A stretch of DNA of 64,000 nucleotides, taken from NCBI GenBank assembly GCA_022925895.1, contig JAKSYS010000182.1:1-64000 (forward strand). Reading direction: 5' to 3'. The stretch is from Fragilaria crotonensis. Lineage: Eukaryota > Bacillariophyta > Fragilariophyceae > Fragilariales > Fragilariaceae. Under the pieces are notes generated by a model. That model saw only the letters and a list, made by a program, of their open reading frames with translations. It searched no databases and was not told the origin of the DNA. The translations under genes and the position numbers were made by a program. Positions 20,998 to 32,667 of this stretch are shown in pieces. Positions within the stretch are counted from its first letter, which is position 1. The number at the start of each line of letters is the position of its first letter.

Positions 20998-23825
20998 TTA
21001 TACGGTTTTCGTCGGGTCGTCCTTCAGTCTTCTGCGCACAGCACGTTGTCGGTTGTTATGATGCTGGATATTTCTCTGCACCATTGCAGCAAAATCAACT
21101 TCGTATTCCCACGCACCAGCACTTATTCGTACTATACTGGATGATGAAGCATTATTGACGGTGTAGAACTGAAACGCCGTTTCAAGCAACACCTGATGAT
21201 GGTCGGCGTATGCTTTCCAGTCATCATCACCTTCGTACTCCCAAATGGAGGCAGCGACGTTTCCCATCTCGAGGTCTGGTGCACATTCTAGGGGTTCTCC
21301 TTTCTTCATTCTTGTCTTTACAGACTTCTTCATGGCCTCGTGTTCGTTCTCAAATGGAGTGCGCTTGCGATCACGCGAACCCCGATAGTATCGAACTAAG
21401 TAGTCCGGATAGGCGCGACCGTTTTCGTAGACCACCCAAACTTGTGATCCAGCTGTGTTGCCGGTGACAGTGTTGTACTTCAAGTTTGTCACGGGATCGA
21501 CAGGTGGAATGATTAGTTTCTTGCACTCGGCGGCTTTCTGTGGGCTCTCTTCTCGATTCATCAGAACTTCCTTGCCCACCAGAAGCTTAGTCAAGAACAT
21601 CTCTCGCTCGCCGTCAACTGCTCTAGGTCGTTGCAAGGACGTGGACGGCAACCCTGCAGTACCAAGAAATGGCTGGTACGAGTAGCTATAAGAGTAGCTA
21701 CTCTTTTCCGCGAAATAGATCCCACGCCTGCGAAGAATCGTCAACAGAATCAGATATCTATGAGGCGCATGCGACACCGATTTTACATTCCAACTTACCC
21801 CCAATACCCACTTTGCGAGTATTGCATCATGAAGCCATCCTGGCGGTCGTTGTAGATAACGCTCGGGTCGACACTCGACGTTCCGTGCCATACAGACGTT
21901 TCGTTGTGATCAACTCCATTCATTTCAAGTCGATCCCTATGAAACGAGTAGTACGTCCATAGTGAGTTGTTTTGGATCCTCCACAGCTTGGATATGTGCG
22001 CATCACTCATGTCTTCTTGTAGTCGGTTACACACCGCCCAGTATTGCGGGTCATCAGGGGCGACTTCCACGAGGATGTCATTCGAGGCAGACCACGTATC
22101 TGGCTTTTCTATCAACGCTGCTCGCTTTTGCATGAGTGTTGCTTGACGTCGCTTTGCTGCTTCGACTTTGTCGTCGATATCAAGGAGTTCGTCGTCAATA
22201 TCGTGCATCTCCTTCATTTTCTTCTCGATTTCGGACATGCTGGACTTGAGAGCTTTCTTCTTCGTATGACTCCTCCAGTATTTGAGCATAACCGCTATGA
22301 GGAGAACCAGCATAACGGCAATGACAGCAATAACCCAAATTTCAACAGCTCTTGCTGGCACAGGGTATTGATCCGAGGGAATTTCGTCAAGATTGCAACC
22401 CGTCACGGCGAAGCAAATGCTCTGAAGTTCTGGCTCTGCCCCAGTAGCCCCAGCACGCCCAACGTCAACCCATTGTCTTGAGCCGTTTATGATCTGCATA
22501 TTGAAGATTGTGTAGAGAGGATCAAGACGGTCGCCCTCTGGTGTGAAGCTTACATTGCCACTCACACCTTGGAAGGTCAGATTTCGGAGTTTCGAAGTGA
22601 CGAGAGCCCCGGTGCGGCGTGAAATGGCAGGGTATCTAGGGACCAAAGAAAGCGCTTTCACGAGCGCAAGAATGGAGTCAATCAGAAACTCCGCAGTATA
22701 ATCTGGCAGTTCGGTCATGACGTCAAGTCCATTGGCACGCTGCATCTCTTGGAGTCGTGCTAGGTATGTCTGATATTTTACATCTCTGTTTCTGAAGGGG
22801 GTCAAGCCCAAGTATCCCGGAATGCCAGACATTGCGAACGGGGTGCCATCTGGTGGCATGCGACCAACCCAGCTTTGAGGTCCTACCCAAATGGAGTCAG
22901 GTTGAAAGCCTTGCTCACCAGCTTGTTGTAGAATAGGGTAGGCTTCACTGGCATCGGCGACAAGCAATATCACTCGAGAATTCTTGGTGGGATCATCGGT
23001 TGGGACGCCCTTCAAGGCCTTTGTTACTGAATCAGCATCGACTTTTCCCTCGGCATCAAAAGTAATTGTGGACGAGTATGCCACCTTTCCTTCCCATTGC
23101 TCGTTGCCATCATTTTGGTGTTGTCCCTTCCAAAGCTCTTCAAATGCAGTCGTGTAATCCTTTGCGTACTGTGTGTCCGTGGCGAGAATCGTGACGCGGT
23201 CCCAGCCAAACGATCGTAGCATGGCAACCATTGCCCCGACTTCGCCCTCAGAGCTGGAGGGGCCAACAAGGCGCGAGAAGAGGGGAAAGTCACCTTTGTC
23301 ACCCAACTTCTGCGACGTGGAACTTGGGGAGATCTGAGTAACGTTATCCAGGTTTGTGATGCGTCCGACAGCGATAGATGCACCTGAGCACCGACACCCT
23401 ACCACACCGTGAACGATTCCGCCCCACTCATTTCGAACGTCCCAATAGGCCTTGGCGGCAGCCGTCTCGTCGCAGACTGGGTCAGCAATGCGGTAATCGA
23501 TCCTTGTACCATCAGCGAAGACCTCGTCGTGCCAGCCATCCGTGTGATCATTGATCAAGGCGAAGGTGAAATCGATAATTTGTCTTGCCCAATCAAAAGT
23601 GTTGGCGGTGTCGAAGAGCACGGCGATGTTCACGACGCTCTGGTTGGACGCAGTTTGCAGCACTCGAGCATCGTAGCCTCCGAAAGTCACCTCGTTTCCC
23701 AGTGCGCTGGCTCCCAGTGTGGCACCATTACCTTCGGCACTTGCAAGAAGGAATGAAACGCACCAGCTCGACACCAAGATGCATCTCATCAACGTTGCAG
23801 GACGGCTTCCGCGACGGTATCCCAT
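20998..23825 (-). CDS. Receptor-type PARP, copy B (ectodomain, membrane span, ADP-ribosyltransferase, WWE)
   Basis: Two exons (23825-21799 and 21727-20998) with a 71-bp intron (GTAAGT...TTCGCAG) give 918 residues. The start MGYRRGSRPATLM is followed by a hydrophobic signal (CILVSSWCVSFLLASA). Domains match copy A: ANF-type ligand domain about 60-480; membrane helix VIAVIAVMLVLLIAVML; coiled coil SEIEKKMKEMHDIDDELLDIDDK; PARP with WHGTSS, RGIYFAE, WVVYENGRAYPDYL; and WWE with IWEYEGDDDWKAY, WEYEVDFAAM and RAVRRRL. It ends KDDPTKTV. No internal stop or frame change is seen. The ectodomain is closer to the receptor-kinase pseudogene at 1.4-5.0 kb than to copy A in its N-terminus, while the intracellular half matches copy A. 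Predicted topology is type I, with the PARP and WWE domains in the cytosol. Confidence 0.92.
21728..21798 (-). other. Intron of PARP receptor copy B
   Basis: GTAAGT donor and TTCTTCGCAG acceptor. Removing it joins ...SGYWG to RGIYFAEKSS, rebuilding the PARP GxGIYFA motif, which is strong support for the splice model. Confidence 0.88.
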
Positions 23826-24410
23826 ACTTTGACGACTGATCTGATGTTATTACTGGAGTAGAGTTTGCTTGGATACTCAGATACTCAGCTCAGATACTCA
23901 GTATTTTATTTTTATGAGTTCTCCAATCTCGACTCTCGACCAGCAATTCTCAAATCTTTGCCTACCTCCGAGTACAAGTTTATGTAAGATGGTTTTACGG
24001 CAGCTGTTGGGTGCTATTATCTAGTGCAGACTGGTACTAATTTTTCGTACGTATACCTGGTACAACATCCCAGTCGTTGAAGCTCGGGAGGAATTCCCAG
24101 TCGTGCTTTGTTGGAATTTCCCGCCAGGGCACGAGCTCACCCAGCATGAAGCCGTATCATGGTATGATGTGCATACTCGTGCGCGGAAGATGTCCGTAGC
24201 CTTCGTACTAAAATCATATGAGACATAATATGTACTGCGTACCTGGCATACATAAAAAAGTAACTCTTGCAAGCATTCCGGTACGTATGCGCACATTCGC
24301 ATATAGAGAGTCTGCATAGATCGAATAAAATGTGTCACATGCCAGCTGCCAACACAAGCAAATATGCATCTCATGGTCTACTCTAGTAGAAGGTAGAAGG
24401 TGCTGCGATC
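23826..24410. other. 5' flank of PARP receptor copy B
   Basis: Includes a short GATACTCAGAT-type direct repeat at about 23872-23902. No gene is supported. The minus-strand promoter of copy B should lie at the left end. Confidence 0.4.
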
Positions 24411-26068
24411 CAATTTGCGGAATGCAGAGTACACTTGCCTGTGCGCGATGAGAAGCGACTTGCCGCGGTAGTTGTTGACGTTTCTGACCGTGCACCTCTC
24501 GTCAGGAGCCACCAAGACGACCACACTGTCACGTCCAACAACTCACCGCACATCAACTCGTCGTCCAACGACAGATGAATTCAATCAGTGCACTACCACT
24601 GATGATTGTTGCAATGGTCTGGAGTCTGGACACTGTCTACGATCTGAACGTCAACGAATTTTCGCGGGAACGCACAATTCATTTGCGTCTCGAGTTGAAG
24701 GCTTCCTATTCGTGTTTCCAAGTCAAATCATCAAGGTGGAAGACCAAATGGATGCTGGATATCGTGCCATCAATCTCGACTTTTGTGGCTGCAACAACAA
24801 GCTGGTTGTGTGCCGCAACAATTGCTTCATGACCAGGATCCCGAACGAGGCATTCATTGGAATGGTATCGTTTGTAAGATAACAATCCAACCGAAGTATT
24901 GCTCGTCTCGCTGGAACTCAACTCCGATTTGGACCAAGCAGTCAATTTGTACGATGTCTACGCGGGAATGCAAGCTGTTACAGGTTCTGTCGGCAACCTC
25001 TTTGCTCACTCAAGCTTGTCAACGACATGGTCGAAGCTGCGCGAGCTCAAGGAGGCTGGCGTAGTAAGAGATTTATGATGTTGACGCATTTCCGACGCTT
25101 TATAGGTGATTCATCGCTAACTTGAAACTTGAAGCAGCCCACAGTGTCATTCAGATGACCCATGTCCCAAGGCCTGCGCTCCTGGTTTTCCTATGCCTAT
25201 GAAACGAAGTATAGTTTCGGCAATGTCGATGCCATCACTTCTGACTACACTGCCTGTGGCAGCTCTTTCGGCGTGTCCCACTTTCTCACTCTTCCAAACG
25301 CCAATGCTGCCAAAGAATTGGGGACGATTTCCATCTTAGAAGAACGCATCAAAAGGTTTTCGGCTGTCAACAGTGATTAACCTGTTAATGCCATTCTGGT
25401 GGACTTCGCCTCCAAAACCAGTTTGCTGGAGGTGACGCAGGTTCGAAACAAGGCTTTCGCCAGTCGTCGTGCAGCGCAAACTGACCGAATGCCACTGTCC
25501 ACTGTGTATCGAAGCATGCATAGCGTTTCATATTCTGATGTGGATCGCGGCTTTGGAGAGTGTAGTATGGAGCAGTTCGGTCCGTGATCCTGCTTGCACA
25601 CATTTTCTTATTCCAGGTTTGATACACCATGGTCGGAGTAGTCGTAGGTCGTAGGTATCACTTGTATACCATCTGCTCTACTAAAAGGGCAACGGTACGT
25701 GTAGTTTGTTGTCCAGGACTCCGAGCATACCTGGTTATTTACGCGGGTACGCGGGGTGGCTCCAGAATGATGAGGGAGTTCACCCGACAACCGACATGAG
25801 ACATGAGACATGAATGATGTGCCTATTGTCTATGCAATGAACTACCAGTACATCTTGTTCATGAATACAACTACCAGTACAAGAATGCTGATATGATAGT
25901 TACTGGTTCACGCATTCAATTGAGAACGGACTGCAGTACTCTGCAGTACGTGCAGTTCCTGTAACAGTACAGTCTTTTTACAGTTCTACGGTAGAGTACA
26001 AATGTAGAGGCAAACAATGTGTCGGCATGTCTTGTGTTTGTGCAGGATGCAGGAATTCCATCGTGTGA
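24411..26068 (+). repeat. Segmental duplication, copy 1 of PI-PLC-X locus
   Basis: Aligns with 43381-45236 in direct orientation: the PI-PLC-X gene, its 3' region (CACCATGGTCGGAGTAGTCG) and the intergenic stretch up to CAGGAATTCCATCG, just 5' of the PPR gene. The main length difference is the (RPTT)n minisatellite, which is nearly absent here. Confidence 0.85.
24448..25455 (+). pseudogene. PI-PLC-X-like protein pseudogene (copy of 43396-44656)
   Basis: Homologous throughout to the intact copy: [35 protein letters not shown], then, after the former intron, [12 protein letters not shown] and [14 protein letters not shown]. It is disabled: the aligned ATG at 24448 is followed by an in-frame TAG; a block between GLESGH and FAGTHNS is out of frame through two compensating indels; an extra base near VSF at about 24873 shifts frame; and CAA became TAA at 25378-25380. 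The RPTT linker is reduced to about two units. The intron (GTAAGA...GAAGCAG) remains recognisable near 25061-25136. Confidence 0.85.
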
Positions 26069-26314
26069 GGCCGGTGCTTGCAGCGAACGAAACGTCCCGC
26101 AAAACAGAACGCCGCGTCTATTCTGGGGAATCAGGGGGACAATAGTACAAGGTGACAAAAAAGCGAGTGACAACTTCGTCAGCAGCGCAAATAGCACGTA
26201 ACACACATAAATGAAAGTAGAACAATCAGCCAAGCAACATAGCTACTAGTTGAAGCAAGTCGTCGTAGTGTGTTTTGATGTAAACACAATATGAACTATC
26301 TCGTCGTGACCGCG
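26069..26314. other. Spacer before Harbinger relic
   Basis: Short non-coding spacer; no feature is supported. Confidence 0.4.
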
Positions 26315-28117
26315 CTACAAAGTAGTTGCAGGTGGCTCTTTTCTTGCCAAACAACGTGGCCATTGAACCTCGTTCCTCTTGAAGGCTATGTCAAAATGAT
26401 GCACAAGCTTTGACTGGAAGAAAGGTAGAGTCAGATTTTGAACAACGTGGATGCCACCCACAGTCCTTACTGCTGACGCGCCTTCATCTCCAGTCCATTC
26501 GTCCTCCACATCCTCCACATCCTCCAAAGCAAGCTGAGTAGCAGGAGCAGGATCATGTCCACCGAGGTTGGCACGTTGTGCGACTTGATTAAGAAGACGG
26601 TAAATTGCATCTGGCAATGCACCGTCTCTGCTCATACTAGTACTCGTCGCTTTGCCACTGCCTTCAACATCACTAGGAGGTATCGCAAAAGGAACCACCG
26701 CAGTCAAATGATCCTCTGGAACATCCCCAATCTCACCCTCCCAATCGCTTGGAACTCCATGCCTCCATTCTTTATCAAGGCCACCAATCTCCAAAAGCCA
26801 GTTGTGCAAAGCACACCATGTTAAAAAGATATCGTCAGCACATTCAACTCCCGACAGTCGTATCCCTGACTTCAGAATTCGCCATCTCCCCTTAAAAATC
26901 CCGAACGTGCACTCTACGTCCTTTCTCATCGACTCCAGCCATGAAGAAAAACAAATCTCGCTCGTTTTAGTGGTTGCTTTGATTGGAGGAACTGTGGTTG
27001 CCCAAGAGTGATACCCGTTATCCACTAAAAGCCAAGCACCGCAATATGTTTGCTTGATCACCGCCTTGCTTGAACTTTCATCGTCATCGTCGTAGTCATA
27101 TAATTCAACAACTCGTCGTTCAAAATTGTACCATCGTTGATTTTCTGCATAAAATCATCAAATGTTGCGAGAGTTTTATCATTCCACCTTGCCGGATGCC
27201 CCTTTGTTGTACTCAAAATTCGTCATCGTTGATTGACAGTCACGTTGTACGTTCTTGCCGTATGTGACAACTTGAACCCGATGTGAGACTGACGAAACCT
27301 TGCTTGCAAACGTTCAATCAGTATGTGTGTGGCATCTGTCGACCCCACCGCACCTGCTGGGAACCCTGCAAGCTTGTACTCTCCTCCTGTGTGCTGCAAA
27401 GCACCTTGATGAGTCACCGGCGAATGCACGTATTTGTTTTAAAGCACTGTGCTCCCATACTTTACAAACTTGTGAAAAACACTCGTATCACATCAGCGTT
27501 ACACCACGTTCCCTCTTCCAAATAATCAAATGTGAGTCCGCGTCCCAAATATCGAAGCGCCGTCAATACGAGCAAAGCAAGGCAGTGGTGCTGATTGCAC
27601 TCGGGAGACATTGACACGGTTGCTGTGCCAGCGCTTGAAGCAATCATCATGCTCCAATGATTTTGCAAGCTCCTCAAATTGGTTGTATGCTGGTAGGCGA
27701 AATCGAAGTCGGAATTTTTTCAGAAATCTTGGGTCGTCTCGTGCTGAATATGCAATATATGCCTTGTACCAGTAGGAATTTCGCGGAACAAGCAACTCGA
27801 AGGTTCTATCAGGGTTTGTCCACCGCGCCAATCTCCCCCTTGATATCCTGCGTCGTTTCTCCTTCGACGAATGATGCGGAAACCATCACTGCTTCCGATT
27901 CATCAGGATCATCTCAATCTCCTTCATGGCAAGACACGATGAAGTTCCTCGTCACGCTAATCATGGATAGAATTTCATCATCAATCTCATTGGCGCACGT
28001 TCGTTCTGCGGACTCGGACCTTCCAGAACCGGCAGTAGCAGTGCCAAAACTGCTCTCATCAGCACCATGGGGAGTGAACAATCCTGGAAATGTTGTGACC
28101 TTGAAAGGGCATGACAT
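26315..28117 (-). pseudogene. PIF/Harbinger-like (DDE_Tnp_4) transposase relic
   Basis: Reading leftward, pieces of a PIF/Harbinger (HARBI1-like) transposase appear in order: an N-terminal acidic/Ser segment (27914-28117); NSYWYKAYIAYSARDD and RFRLPAYNQFEEL (about 27640-27790); LTALRYLGRGLTFDYLEE (about 27530-27590); AVGSTDATHI, the first catalytic Asp region (about 27320-27350); LLVDNGYHSW; and the final block MRKDVECTFGIFKGRWRILKSG with CALHNWLLE (about 26800-27030). At least four frame changes separate them. The last 248 residues (26315-27061) are open. Terminal repeats were not identified. Confidence 0.72.
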
Positions 28118-28379
28118 TCTTGTTCTCGTCCTTGATTATGATGAGGCAGGGTAGCAAGTGAAGTGTTGGAATGAATTTATGTACTTGCTTGTACTACGCT
28201 ATGCTTTATGCTGAACTATCAAGCTATCTCAAGCTCGAGTCTGCCGGTTCGGGTAAAATGCGCAGTGACACACAAGGGAATCAAGAATCCTAGTGATCTA
28301 ATTTGGTTTCTGGTGGCCAAATTCGTTTCTGTTGCTATTTCCAAGAATGGGGCGCATCTTATCATAAACCGTTTCATTA

Positions 28380-29344
28380 GGGAGATCCGGGTAGAGTCGT
28401 GATTCCACTAAGTTTCCCTTGTCATAAGGGAGCCTTAGTGGAAGGGAAAATCCAGAATTAGAGATCCGGGTTGACATGAGGCAACTGAAATTTCTACTAA
28501 ATTCCTGGACGAGGATTCCTACAGAACGTCAAGCAAGATTCCGCTGAGAGGTTCTTTTTCTTGTACAACCTGTTGGTGCTATGTTCTCGGCAGATTTGGA
28601 TTGTTGATCACTGTCGTTTCTACCGTTGGATTATACGTATCAATATTAGTCAACAAGCAACGCAATACTTGGTGGTTCAGGCGCCTCATCACCGGCATTG
28701 CAATCGTCGACATGGCAGATTAATTATATTTGGGAGCGCACCAAACCGTGCGCGAAAAATCCACGAAGTTCGAGGAGAAGGATTCCTCCGCCATGTCAAA
28801 TAAGATTCCGTGCTGGGGTCACTTGGTTGTCTATACTCTGTTGGTGCTTCGTTCTTGACAGATATAAATCTTTGACAACTGTCGTTTGTTCTGATGGATC
28901 TGCCGCTTCAACATTGATCAACATGCGATTCTTCGTCTGTGGTTCAGGTGCCACATCACCGGCTTTGCAATCGTCGTCATGATGGGAGAGATTTGACAAT
29001 GTTTTTTGGTTGCGTGCGCACAATCAAAGCGCGGCTGCCGACTAATTCGAACGCTTTTGTTGACAGCTTTGTCTTCAAATACGACGTCCTGCTTTGGCCT
29101 ACACAAATGTAGTGCAACGTGGAATTGAAAAGGCGAAAAATGAACACGTGTAACGGAATCTTGATAACACAAAACGTAGTGGAATGAAGCAGCTCGAAAC
29201 TTCCACTAAAGGCCTGAAGATCGACCTTTATCGGCAATCGCGAAACAAGACTCACTATTTCAGATCCGTTATTGTGTCTCATAACCGGTTCTGAGTCCAA
29301 TTAACAGAAACGTTAGCGGAAACACGACTCTACCCGGATCTCCC
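28380..29344 (+). mobile_element. Non-autonomous inverted-repeat transposon (MITE-like), 965 bp
   Basis: Left end GGGAGATCCGGGTAGAGTCGTG and right end CACGACTCTACCCGGATCTCCC are perfect reverse complements, flanked by TA on both sides, which suggests a TA target duplication (Tc1/mariner-like cut-and-paste). The interior has no coding family. It contains a diverged tandem duplication of about 245 bp, with related units near 28540-28790 and 28800-29040 (CTGTTGGTGCT, CAACTGTCGTTT/CACTGTCGTTT). Confidence 0.75.
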
Positions 29345-29376
29345 TATTGTTGCAATATGTGTATGGTTTATGCTCT

Positions 29377-30636
29377 CTAGTGTCTACCCACCCGGGGCCA
29401 TGGGGTTAATTAACCCCGTCATTTGCCTTAATTAACCCCATCATTTTCGTACGTGTGCAAGACGCTTTTCTGTTCATTTTATACTGCGGTCCACTGAAAA
29501 AGATGTTCCAATTGCATTCACGAAGTGAAACGAATTACTCAACTTATCAGTGTTCATTTGGTCCATTTTCAATTTCTTCATCTTCAGTGGAAGTCACTGA
29601 TCTGAAGAAAAGCTCGATACTTGAGTTTTTCGTCCCCAAGCAGTCTCCGACAAAAGGGATGCAATTTTGCGTGGAGTGTGGTACATGTTCTACGTATGGT
29701 CAAAACAGTTTTTAATTTTTTGTAGTCCATTTTCATTCATTTATGCTCTTCCTAATTGAGATATCCAAGCAAACATCCTGAGTGACCGATGACCGACCGC
29801 TTATCGAAGTATATGGCAACCTCACTCGTTAAGTATTGTGTGGCGAAATCATCTTCTGACAGTTCATACAAAACCTGTCGAAGTAGTGAATTTTTTCGAA
29901 AAGCTTGGTATATATTCTACACAACTTCTGTCTAGAAATTGTCCGCTGGGGCTCCTCTTTCATATCAATTTTCCACGGTGAATACTTAAAGCTGGTCAGA
30001 TATGCGGCATGCTGCATAACCATTCGAAGTATACTGAAGATGATGATAACATAAGTTGTTTCAATCTTAAGAAGCATACGATCTAAAAGAATGGGGACAG
30101 AAATCAATTCATCCACCGTAGACTACAGTATATATTCTACACGATTCTTCTACGTAGTTTTCTTCTGATTTGATGTCTCTCTATAATTGAGTACTGTCGC
30201 TTGAATAAAGAAAATTAGGACAAGTTTCACGTTTAGAAACAATACTCCAATCTATTTGAAACACAATGGTCACCTTACTTTTGTTTGAATTTTTCGAGAA
30301 CATGATCAAAACGAAGGCCTTCACGGTGGGTTAGAATCGAGGGTTTCACGTAGAATCTGGTATTACTTCTACAGCTGGACAAAATCAGAAATGACGTGAA
30401 AAAATTCGAGGGTACAGAAAAATGATGCCGAAAAGCTCTTGTTTCTCAATGACAAACATTATTCAGATACTGTGCCTTGAAACCATACACATTCATACAG
30501 TTCTTGAGCCACTGCCCAAATTTCTAGTCCAGCGGACAACTTGCAAGTAATAGCGAGCAGTTTCTGTAATGAGCAAATACGGGGTTAATTAACCCCAAAT
30601 GGGGTTAATTAACCCCGTCGGGTGAGTAGACACTAG
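29377..30636 (+). mobile_element. Inverted-repeat element with TTAATTAA palindromes, 1.26 kb
   Basis: Ends are CTAGTGTCTACCCACCC and GGGTGAGTAGACACTAG, each next to copies of the palindrome GGGGTTAATTAACCCC (about 29404 and 29430 on the left, 30583 and 30601 on the right). TCT flanks both ends, a possible 3-bp target duplication. No transposase is encoded, so it is a non-autonomous element, perhaps Harbinger-like by target size. Superfamily is uncertain. Confidence 0.6.
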
Positions 30637-30977
30637 TCTACCGTAGTCTAAGGCCCAATCTTAGCGAGGTGTGTTTGTGCACAAACGCCAAGAGTTTCTC
30701 CGAAAAAACGGATTTGTGTCTGTGTCTGTATCCTTAACGACGAAAAAATGGGACACAAGAAATACAGCGATTTTGTGTTTGTGTTCGAGTTTGGGCACAG
30801 CATTTTTGCATTTGTGCCCACTATTCCCCGGACACAAACTCAAAAATGCTGTGCCCAAACTCAAACACAACTAGAATTTCTTATCCAATAGAATTAATTC
30901 CTTTTAATTTGACGCATGAACATCCCTCCGCGCTCCTTTTTAAAATTCCATTCTAGATTTCTAGGGTAGCACGTTCG

Positions 30978-32667
30978 ATGGTGTCAAAGAATTGCACTCC
31001 TGCTTGGCTGCTCGTCCTCCACAACGACGATGGTCGTTTTGGAACCCAATGCCGTGCCTCCCCCCCACCGCCAAAGAATCCATCCATGTTCTCTTCCCTC
31101 ATGAAGACCTTCAAAGCACAATCTGCTGCAATCATGCACTTCCTATGGGGGGACAATGAGGAGGACGTACTACCCCACGACGACGACAACAACAACCGCC
31201 GATCTCATATTGCTGAGGATGGTGACGGAGGAGGAGATCTCCTACGATGGGTCCTTGTTGCCCCGCGTCAATCTGCTCGTCATCAAAATGCAAACTCTGT
31301 TGACAATCGTCAACGATCACATGGACAACGACTACGTCCCACCAAGACCAAGCAAAAGAGAACCAAGTATCCTCGCATGAACCAGAAGGATAGTTTGTGG
31401 TGGAAAATGTTTTTGGTAGCGCCAAAGCGCAACGAAGTGACGGCAGAACCAAACGGTAGACTCGCGGCAAAATTTCGAAAACTCTTCCATGTTCCTTTCC
31501 AGGTCTTCCTTGAATTGAGGAATGTTGCGAATGAAGAGTTTTGGACCGAATGGACAGAGGATAGGAAATGTCGCGCGGGAAAACTTGTTTCCAATCTGGA
31601 GCTTAAGATTTTGGGTGCCCTTTTTGTTTTGGCAACTGGTGCCTCGCACTTTATGTGCAGCACATGCTCCAACATCAGTGAAGAGGTCCATCGGTCTTTT
31701 TTTTAAATGGATTTTCAATATGGCATCCATAAAGGAGCGCTACATATACATGCCACTTGACGACGCGTCCTATCGAAAGGTCGTTGGAGAATACACCGCG
31801 CGAGGTCTTCCTGGTTGCATTAGAAGTGTGGACTGCGTTCACATTGGGTGGGACCGTTGTCCCGTCCAATATACAAACATGTATAAAGGTAAGGAGGGGT
31901 ACACCTTGATCGCATATGAGGTAATCTGTACCTGCCGCAAATTTATCCAGAGTGTCTCGGTCGGCCATCCTGGGACCCGAAATGATAAGCACATCTCTCG
32001 CACCGACGATTCGGTGACCGACTTGTTGGTGCCAAATTTGTGGCTTTCGTCAAAGATCTGGCAATGTCTTGGTCCAAATGGACAGAAGCGCAATTTCTTT
32101 GGCGCTTACCTGATTTGTGACGGAGGCTATCATAAGTGGCCATGCCTTATCTTTCCGTGGAAAAAAGGATTACCTGACTGTCCGGTCATGAAGTTCTCAA
32201 AGAAATTGGAATCTGTGCGCAAGGACATTGAAGGCGTCTTTGGAATTTTGAAAGTCAGGTTCCGATTCCTCAAGACATTCAACCTTCTGCGCCGTCAGGA
32301 CTCGATTGACAATGCCTTCGTCACGTGTTGTATTTTGCATAATATCATGCTTCGTCACGACGGATACTTGGCAGAAGACCTTACTCCGTATCCTGGAGGA
32401 TTGGAGGAAGCACTTGCGAAACAGTATGGCGGGATTAGATGGAATGGCTCGGAAGGCATGTGGGTTCGCGATGGAAGTGACCAACAAGAAGCATCAGCTG
32501 CTTCCTATGAAAACCTGCCACCGCTAGTGACTACTCCGTTTCCTCGCGTACATACGGAAGCGGAGACGAGGAGGCTAAGGGCACAGTGGGAGAGAGTGAT
32601 GTATGCACTAGTCGATCATCATGAGTACTACCAAAGAAGGAGCGATGGTTGTCATGACATCGAGTAG
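30978..32667 (+). pseudogene. PIF/Harbinger transposase of element 1, one frame change
   Basis: The N-terminal half (30978-31706) includes a basic region (RLRPTKTKQKRTKYPR) and a helical segment (KFRKLFHVPFQVFLEL). The C-terminal half continues in another frame to 32667 with the DDE_Tnp_4 core: CIRSVDCVHIGWDRCP (first Asp), HPGTRNDKHISR (second Asp), DGGYHKWPCL and RKDIEGVFGILKVRFRFLK (Glu). The frame changes at an eight-T run (31697-31704): one T fewer would join ...SEEVHRSFF to KWIFNMASIKERY. That could be a real mutation, polymerase slippage or a sequencing error. All catalytic blocks are present, so this element is young or recently decayed. Confidence 0.85.

Noticed and set aside
29400-30620. 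TTAATTAA palindromes as a replication origin or operator
   Set aside because: Their paired placement at the inverted ends fits a transposable element better.
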